From positions 1 through 20,292 of the IMG/VR virus record IMGVR_UViG_3300010299_000084: a stretch of 20,292 bases of DNA; one strand, 5' to 3'. The translations under genes and the position numbers were made by a program. Numbering within the stretch: position 1 is the stretch's first letter; every line of letters starts with the position of its first letter. The notes under the pieces were generated by a model, which had not been told where the DNA came from, searched no databases, and was given only the letters and a program-made list of their open reading frames with translations. Source of the DNA: a virus. Below are positions 14,952 to 20,292 of the stretch, piece after piece.

Positions 14952-16499
14952 TTAGAATTCTAAAATGACTTTGATGTCTTCTTTTTGGTTAACAGATCTC
15001 GTTACCGCTGGTCTGTTATCCACATAAATGATATCCCCTGTATACTTGCGTACTTCGGGATTTGATACTCCAAGTTCAAAAGTTTGACCAAGATTATATG
15101 TACGATTATTTATCGTGGTTGTGATACCGCTAAACGATGTGTCGATAGCAACAGATGCCGATCCACCATCGATAGTGAAAGAACCATTGTCATCATCAGT
15201 TAGAGTATTTTGGAATCTCAAAAGAGTTGTTCCGAACTCTGGAAGAGATCCAGCAGTTTGTGCAAAACCCAGAGTTCTATCTTGCCAATATTTGATGACT
15301 CCAGTTGTATTGTCCCAGGAAACCACTCTACCAACAGCAGTAGAACCCAAACCAATGGTTTGAGTAATAACAGCATCTGGTGAAAATACAATGTCAGCAA
15401 CGTTCTGTGCTGTAACTTTAAGAGCACCAACTGCAGTTGCTCTAGAAAGGGTCAGAATATCAACGGAATCATACGCATATGGATCTTTTACGACTCCAAC
15501 ACGCGCAAATTGGTTACCAGTGATAAAGTCTGGGTTAGTATCATCGTTGTCCATCCTGGCATACATCATAACTCGGTTTCCACCGAGTTCTCTGTAGATG
15601 TCTGCTCCGTGACCGCCCTGAGGAGGAACGATTACATTAAAGTTTGCTGGACTGATTGAATTGGTAATTCCAGCATCATCAAGATCTAAAGTTCCAAAGG
15701 TATAGCTGTTACCACCTTTTTCAACATCAACTGCTTCAATCTTTCCATCAGCATTAACAGTTACCGTAGCAGTTGCACCACTACCATCTCCTTTGATAGG
15801 AATGTTGGAGTAACTTGTGGCAGTACCATATCCAGCACCTCTATCTGTAATGGTAACTACTTTGATTTGTCCACTGGTAGTGGCATTATCTCTGATTGCT
15901 TCTGTTGCTGGATTGGTAAACCAATCTCTAGGAAGAGGAATGTAGTTATTCGACTCAAACTTCAGAACGTCTGCTGGGGAAATTGTAAACAGATATTTCC
16001 AAATATAACCATCACCGCTGCTACCCGCTGCTCTTGGTTCAAGATCAGTAAATGTTGGTTCATCAAGAGATGGTCTTCCATCTGGATTTTCTGGAGACGT
16101 GCCATTGTTCAAACAAATATAAACTCTATAGTCAGAGTTCATTACATAGAAATCGGAATCATATAGATTCGTTGCACCAGTAATCGGAGATGGATTATTT
16201 CTACTATAATCTTGACGATACATCTCATAGGTAGTGCCACTACTCCAAGAGATTTTTCTGATAATTTGTCTAATATCACTGCCTTCAATTTTCTTCAAGG
16301 CAATCATAGTATCCCAAATATCATTCTCCTCATCAAAGGAATCGATAGGAGACGGTGGTTCCGTATCCCAATCAGAGAGGATCTCCGTGGGATTTGGTAA
16401 CCCAATGAATGCGTAGTAATTGTTTGTGGTGGTTCCAACACCAGCCACGAAATTACTAGCATTCAAAATCCTTAATTGATCAGTAATAATTGCTGACAT
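14952..16499 (-). CDS. gp8: Baseplate wedge subunit gp8
   Basis: gp8 is a dimeric component of the baseplate wedge, assembling with gp7 and gp10 in T4. Residues 1-205 carry the cyanophage gp8 pattern: MSAIITDQLRILNASNFVAG, YYAFIGLPNPTEIL, WDTMIALKKI, RKISWSSGTTYEMYR, NSDYRVYICLNNGTSPEN, and GRPSLDEPTFTDLEPRAAGS followed by GDGYIWKYLF. The C-terminus (GDIIYVDNRPAVTR, then EDIKVILEF) is also typical. T4 gp8 has 334 residues and this one 515. The extra length lies in Gly-rich beta modules at about 211-270 (GAGYGTATSY and KGGNSYTFGT) and 380-450 (VVSWDNTTGVIKYWQDR). A late promoter box lies 32 bases upstream. No clear Shine-Dalgarno is seen. It is followed almost directly by the giant structural gene. 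Confidence 0.9.
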   Translation of the reverse strand: MSAIITDQLRILNASNFVAGVGTTTNNYYAFIGLPNPTEILSDWDTEPPSPIDSFDEENDIWDTMIALKKIEGSDIRQIIRKISWSSGTTYEMYRQDYSRNNPSPITGATNLYDSDFYVMNSDYRVYICLNNGTSPENPDGRPSLDEPTFTDLEPRAAGSSGDGYIWKYLFTISPADVLKFESNNYIPLPRDWFTNPATEAIRDNATTSGQIKVVTITDRGAGYGTATSYSNIPIKGDGSGATATVTVNADGKIEAVDVEKGGNSYTFGTLDLDDAGITNSISPANFNVIVPPQGGHGADIYRELGGNRVMMYARMDNDDTNPDFITGNQFARVGVVKDPYAYDSVDILTLSRATAVGALKVTAQNVADIVFSPDAVITQTIGLGSTAVGRVVSWDNTTGVIKYWQDRTLGFAQTAGSLPEFGTTLLRFQNTLTDDDNGSFTIDGGSASVAIDTSFSGITTTINNRTYNLGQTFELGVSNPEVRKYTGDIIYVDNRPAVTRSVNQKEDIKVILEF

Positions 16500-16531
16500 T
16501 ATGCTATTGCGGAAACGGGCAGTTTTTGATT

Positions 16532-16539
16532 TATTTATG
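16532..16539 (-). promoter_or_regulatory. Candidate T4-type late promoter box (CATAAATA) for gp8
   Basis: The 48-base gap between the large upstream gene and gp8 holds CATAAATA on the minus strand, 32 bases before the gp8 ATG. The octamer is identical to that before gp13. It would start a unit carrying gp8 and the giant structural gene. Confidence 0.6.
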
Positions 16540-16547
16540 TTAGATTA

Positions 16548-19500
16548 TCAAAGATAATTAGATGATTTGAGTGGTTCAACTCTTTGAATAATCGGTCCAG
16601 TTGTTAGTCCACTTACACCATTATCAAGATATGCAGTAAATGCCAGTGGACTTGTTCTAGAGTAGTTGTTAATAACACCCCAAGAGAACTTACCGTAGAA
16701 GTTTGAATTGCCAAATCCACTCATACCATCATATGTATTCACGCTAACGGTGATTCTTCTGAAATATGTAGAACCAACACCAACCAGAGTTCCAAAACCA
16801 ACGGCATAATCATAAACATCAGTATAATCAATAACCTGATAGACATTATCCAAGCAACTGGTTCCAACACCAACTCTTCCACCCTCTCTATCATATGATG
16901 TATATCCAGCACCAATTGAGGTCTCTGTAATGACAATGTATTGACCAGTTGTGATTCCAGAGATTGTTGTGATTCCTAGAGGACCAGTTACATCAGATTT
17001 TCTCAATACAGAATCATTTGGAATAAGGAGATCAAATGTAATTCCTGTAGTAGCAACACCAACAGATGTTGATCCGATACCAGAAACAATACCAAAATCA
17101 CCAGAGTATTCAACAGAAGTGATTTTCTCTCTTCTGAGTCTATCTGCCTCAATCAGAATTGGCGGCAATTGAGTAAATGTATAACCAGTTCCAGGTGCTG
17201 TCATAGTGATTGCAGAGACTGTTCCAGCAGCAGAGACAGTAGCAGTTGCCTGTGCTCTAGTTGTTGTTCCAAGACCTGCTGCAGCAGCAATACTCACTGA
17301 TGGAGCATTAATATATCCAAAACCAGGATCAGTGATGTCGATAGACAGAACAGTACCAAAACCAGAGATGATGGCAGTTCCTGCAGCAGCAACTCTAGTG
17401 TCCTGATCTACAAGATATACATCCTGTTTTGTTCCCGCAAGATTCTCATAGTAACCATCAAAAATTGTTGCAACAGTATCAACATAGATGATTGTAGTAT
17501 CTGCTACACCAACACTCTTAAGAATATGAGCTGCTGGTTGAATTCTTGATCTATAAAGAGGTCTATCCTTGGTAATGTATTGTCCATTGATGAAGAGATC
17601 TGCTTGCTGCTTACACCAAGTAATAGGTCTTTCAAATCTGTTGTCAGTAGAAATACCAACTCCACTATACGGAGATGTGTTAATTGTATCAACAGTTTGA
17701 ATACCAGTAATGATTCTTTCCTCTTGGTCAAAGATTCTTACCAGATCGATGGTCGGTCTATTAAGAAGTTGAATAGTATCTCCAACCTTAATAGTCTCTT
17801 CAATGTCCCTATCAACAACATCAACTGCGCCAGTTCCCTTGTAGAACAGAATTCTGCAAGTATCGCCCTCTTTAGGAGGTTCTGTAAATGCTACCTGAGA
17901 ACCACCGTTGAAGATGTATGCTGCATTTGGTTCTTGGAGAATGTCGTTGATAAAGATAATCAGAGTTTGTCTAACATCGATGAGTGAACCTCTCTTAGCA
18001 ATAATTGAGAATGGAATGTCATCTTTTGCCAGATTAAACACCTGAGTTGTTCCATCAAATTGATCCTCAATGTTATCGAGGATTTCCAATTGTCCAAAGT
18101 GCCATCCAGTAAATGAATCGCTCTCTATATTATCAATTGTGATCTGGAACTCAATAAAGTCGTTTCCTGCTGTTGTATTTGTAGGAATACCAGCGATAGA
18201 TGCTGTATCAATTGTGAGAATTTCGCTAACATCATATCCATAACCATTATTAGTAATTTCAAATTCAATGACTGAAGATCCTTGACCAACGACGATTGTT
18301 GCAGTAGCATTAGTACCAATGTTTCTTCCAGTGCTTTCAGCACTGTAGATCAGAGGTACATTAGAGTATCTCTGTGGAGCATCGATAATAACAATTGGAG
18401 GATTGGTAAATGTGTATGCAGTTCCAGCAGAGTAAGTGGGATTAAATGTAATCTCAGTGAGATTACCATTGGAAACTGTGGCAGTACCAATAGAAAGAAC
18501 TTCAGCAGTGTCGAGATCTGTAGATCTAATGCCGACATTTACAGTGACTTCAACATAGTCTTGATTATAGAAGGTTTGAATTCCACTTCTATATCCAGAT
18601 CCACTATTTCCAATTGCGATCGAAGAGATAGTTCCAAATCCAGAGACAATTGCTGTTGCACCAGCAGAAATCAAAGGTTGATAACCAAATCCTCTAGTTG
18701 ATCCCACAGCAGCAATAACACCACCAACAGGAATACTACTTACATTCGGGTCATAAGCAACTGACGCGGCAAATCCAGAGAATGTGATGCTAGTAATTCC
18801 AGAGGATTCTTCGAGAGTGTAATCGTTCAGAATTCCTGGTTTTTGGAAAATTTGATTAACAACGATCGCAGAGTTATTAGTTGCAATGCCAGTTACATTC
18901 TGAGTTTCTGAGGTTAATGTAAATGTCTTGGTAACACCGTCAAATTGTCTTGTCAAACTATCAAAGATGTAATTATCTTCATAGGTGTGTTTTGCAGAAC
19001 CAGTTACACCACTTCTGATAAATGATCTTCCAGTGAATGTTGAAGATGTTTGAATGCCACTATAATCTGTTTGATTTGGATCAGTTGGATCTTCTTGTGG
19101 AGTTGAACCAATTGGTGCTTCAACGAAGTTCAGAGTGTTGCCAACAATATTAAAGTCACCAATTAGTTTTTCTACAGTAGAGTTAGGTGCGTGTACCTGA
19201 TTGGAAGTTCCCATCCAAGCACGAGTTACCAGGAAGATGTTTGTACTGCCAACACCAACAGAGTTAACTCTAACAATTTCATCATCAATTCTAATCAAAT
19301 CTGCACCAAAGATTGATGTAATGCCCGACAATTTCATTTGAGATTGTGTCAGGTTCATAGGTTCAATCAAGACGTTAGTAACGCCAGTAGCAACGATTGG
19401 TGCCTGAACGTTATTGTCTAAGGTCAGAAGAACTCTGGAGTTTTGATTAGTTGTGGTAAATGAGTGGGATGTTCCAATACCAACACTAGTGATGCTCAAG

Positions 19501-20292
19501 TAGTTTGGAGATGTTTGCAGTGCCTCTGTTGCAGAAGCAGCAACTCTAATTGAGCGATCATCGACCTTAACGACGTAAACTGTTGACGGTAAGAGACTTG
19601 TAGCTCCAATGCCAGGAATGGTTGTAGTCCCAATGCCAATGGATGCTGTATTTCCAACACCAGCAGGATCATATGTGAGTTTTTCGCCAGTTACATAGAA
19701 GTGATCTGGAATAATGATCTTGTCATTACTTACATCAACAACATCAGGACTTGCTGCATTGAAGTTTCTAATGAAGATCGGTCTTCCACCATTAAACAAA
19801 CCGAATGATCTTCTAACATCAGACAGTGTTCCTGTGTAAGTTCCATCGAGAGATTTAATCTTGATCGCGGTATAATCAATCTCTGGAGTTCCCTCTCCAG
19901 TCTGAGAAACGATAGCGTGTTGTACAACATCAATCTTATAGTCTTCTCCATCATAGTGTGGAGTGAACTTCAATTCAATTCTATTGTCCTCCTCGGAATT
20001 TCTATACAGGAAGACTGTTCCAATTCCACTTTCAAGAGCAGAGTTAGTTTGACCAATGCTAACAATCTTAGCAAATTCAGTCAAATACTCTTCACCACTA
20101 TCGGTGATTGCCATTGCTTCTTCAAATTGAACCGCACCAGTTGTAGTGTTTTCGATTCTGAGAATGTAATATGCACCCTTATAGTTTTCTGGGAAAGTAT
20201 GAATTGTGGTGGACCCAATTCCAGCAGACCAAGAAACTTGTCCTGCTCCAAACTCAACCTGGTTGATGGATTCTGTTCCATAACCAACGGTG
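16548..20292 (-). CDS. Large virion/baseplate protein at the gp7 position; 5' end outside the window
   Basis: The reading frame is open to the window edge. The ATG at 20114 is internal, because 59 further codons upstream of it continue in the same style (for example QVSWSAGIGSTTIHTFPENY and YYILRIENTTTGAVQF). The visible part is at least 1247 residues. It is built of repeated beta modules full of Gly-Val-Gly-Thr type turns, with 'GxGY' repeats near nt 18600, 18240, 17320 and 17190 and an IRIDDEIVRVNSVGVGS module at about 19165-19312. The C-terminus (SWGVINNYSRTSPLAFTAYL, then GPIIQRVEPLKSSNYL) is complete. It lies directly before gp8, the T4 gene 7 position, and T4 gp7 (1032 residues) organises the baseplate wedge. 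I cannot show homology to gp7, so the name is positional. A tail-fibre network protein is an alternative. Confidence 0.8.
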   Translation of the reverse strand, partial: TVGYGTESINQVEFGAGQVSWSAGIGSTTIHTFPENYKGAYYILRIENTTTGAVQFEEAMAITDSGEEYLTEFAKIVSIGQTNSALESGIGTVFLYRNSEEDNRIELKFTPHYDGEDYKIDVVQHAIVSQTGEGTPEIDYTAIKIKSLDGTYTGTLSDVRRSFGLFNGGRPIFIRNFNAASPDVVDVSNDKIIIPDHFYVTGEKLTYDPAGVGNTASIGIGTTTIPGIGATSLLPSTVYVVKVDDRSIRVAASATEALQTSPNYLSITSVGIGTSHSFTTTNQNSRVLLTLDNNVQAPIVATGVTNVLIEPMNLTQSQMKLSGITSIFGADLIRIDDEIVRVNSVGVGSTNIFLVTRAWMGTSNQVHAPNSTVEKLIGDFNIVGNTLNFVEAPIGSTPQEDPTDPNQTDYSGIQTSSTFTGRSFIRSGVTGSAKHTYEDNYIFDSLTRQFDGVTKTFTLTSETQNVTGIATNNSAIVVNQIFQKPGILNDYTLEESSGITSITFSGFAASVAYDPNVSSIPVGGVIAAVGSTRGFGYQPLISAGATAIVSGFGTISSIAIGNSGSGYRSGIQTFYNQDYVEVTVNVGIRSTDLDTAEVLSIGTATVSNGNLTEITFNPTYSAGTAYTFTNPPIVIIDAPQRYSNVPLIYSAESTGRNIGTNATATIVVGQGSSVIEFEITNNGYGYDVSEILTIDTASIAGIPTNTTAGNDFIEFQITIDNIESDSFTGWHFGQLEILDNIEDQFDGTTQVFNLAKDDIPFSIIAKRGSLIDVRQTLIIFINDILQEPNAAYIFNGGSQVAFTEPPKEGDTCRILFYKGTGAVDVVDRDIEETIKVGDTIQLLNRPTIDLVRIFDQEERIITGIQTVDTINTSPYSGVGISTDNRFERPITWCKQQADLFINGQYITKDRPLYRSRIQPAAHILKSVGVADTTIIYVDTVATIFDGYYENLAGTKQDVYLVDQDTRVAAAGTAIISGFGTVLSIDITDPGFGYINAPSVSIAAAAGLGTTTRAQATATVSAAGTVSAITMTAPGTGYTFTQLPPILIEADRLRREKITSVEYSGDFGIVSGIGSTSVGVATTGITFDLLIPNDSVLRKSDVTGPLGITTISGITTGQYIVITETSIGAGYTSYDREGGRVGVGTSCLDNVYQVIDYTDVYDYAVGFGTLVGVGSTYFRRITVSVNTYDGMSGFGNSNFYGKFSWGVINNYSRTSPLAFTAYLDNGVSGLTTGPIIQRVEPLKSSNYL

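Noticed and set aside
15107-15114. GATAAATA on the minus strand inside gp8 as a promoter for the giant gene
   Set aside because: It lies about 160 bases upstream of the next start, inside conserved gp8 coding (TINNRTYN), and within a short inverted repeat (ACGAT...ATCGT). It is better explained by chance, and it shows that the octamer alone is not specific.
16543-16557. Short hairpin TTATC-TTT-GATAA at the end of the gp7-position gene as a terminator
   Set aside because: The stem is only five AT-rich pairs and no T-run follows on the minus strand; too weak for a rho-independent terminator.
1-20292. tRNA genes, CRISPR arrays, insertion sequences, integrase sites or host-derived metabolic genes
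   Set aside because: The window is almost fully coding for virion and packaging proteins, gaps are under 50 bases, and I saw no cloverleaf, spaced repeats or transposase motifs.

Overview
This window is a block of late virion-assembly genes from a T4-like marine myovirus. A cyanophage of Synechococcus or Prochlorococcus is the most likely source. The evidence is the T4 gene order 8-13-14-15-16 read entirely on the minus strand, recognisable neck, tail and terminase proteins, and the Gly/Val/Thr-rich 'GIGTT' and 'GxGYTxPP' repeat style typical of cyanomyovirus tail proteins. I see no tRNA, integrase, transposon, CRISPR array or host metabolic gene. Coding is almost gapless: genes touch or overlap by 1 to 32 bases, and the longest gaps are 48, 39 and 23 bases.

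Transcription runs from high to low coordinates. The upstream end (20292 to 16548) is a very long baseplate/virion protein in the place of T4 gp7. It is open to the window edge, so its true start lies outside; the ATG at 20114 is internal. Next comes baseplate wedge protein gp8 (16499-14952). A 2767-residue DUF4815-type structural protein (14947-6644) follows, with two small genes (6641-6357 and 6364-5990). These three sit where T4 has genes 9-12 and wac. Then come neck proteins gp13 and gp14, tail sheath stabiliser/completion protein gp15, and small terminase gp16. After gp16 there is a two-helix membrane protein, a 490-residue Cys/Lys-rich modular protein, a 100-residue protein with a capsid-targeting-like leader, and the first 36 codons of a further gene (gp17 by position, not proven).

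The genes plausibly work as one late assembly programme: baseplate and tail parts first, then the head-tail neck, then DNA packaging. Three T4-type late promoter boxes (NATAAATA) lie 21-33 bases upstream of the starts of gp8, gp13 and the 490-residue gene. Two of them overlap the stop codon of the preceding gene.

The most unusual content is: (1) long arginine-saturated segments in the giant structural protein, next to an acidic tract and overlaid on recognisable family motifs; (2) a T4 internal-protein-like N-terminus on the 100-residue protein, which also shares a domain with its 490-residue neighbour; (3) beta modules of two kinds that recur across neck, tail-completion and baseplate proteins; and (4) a holin-like membrane gene directly after the small terminase.
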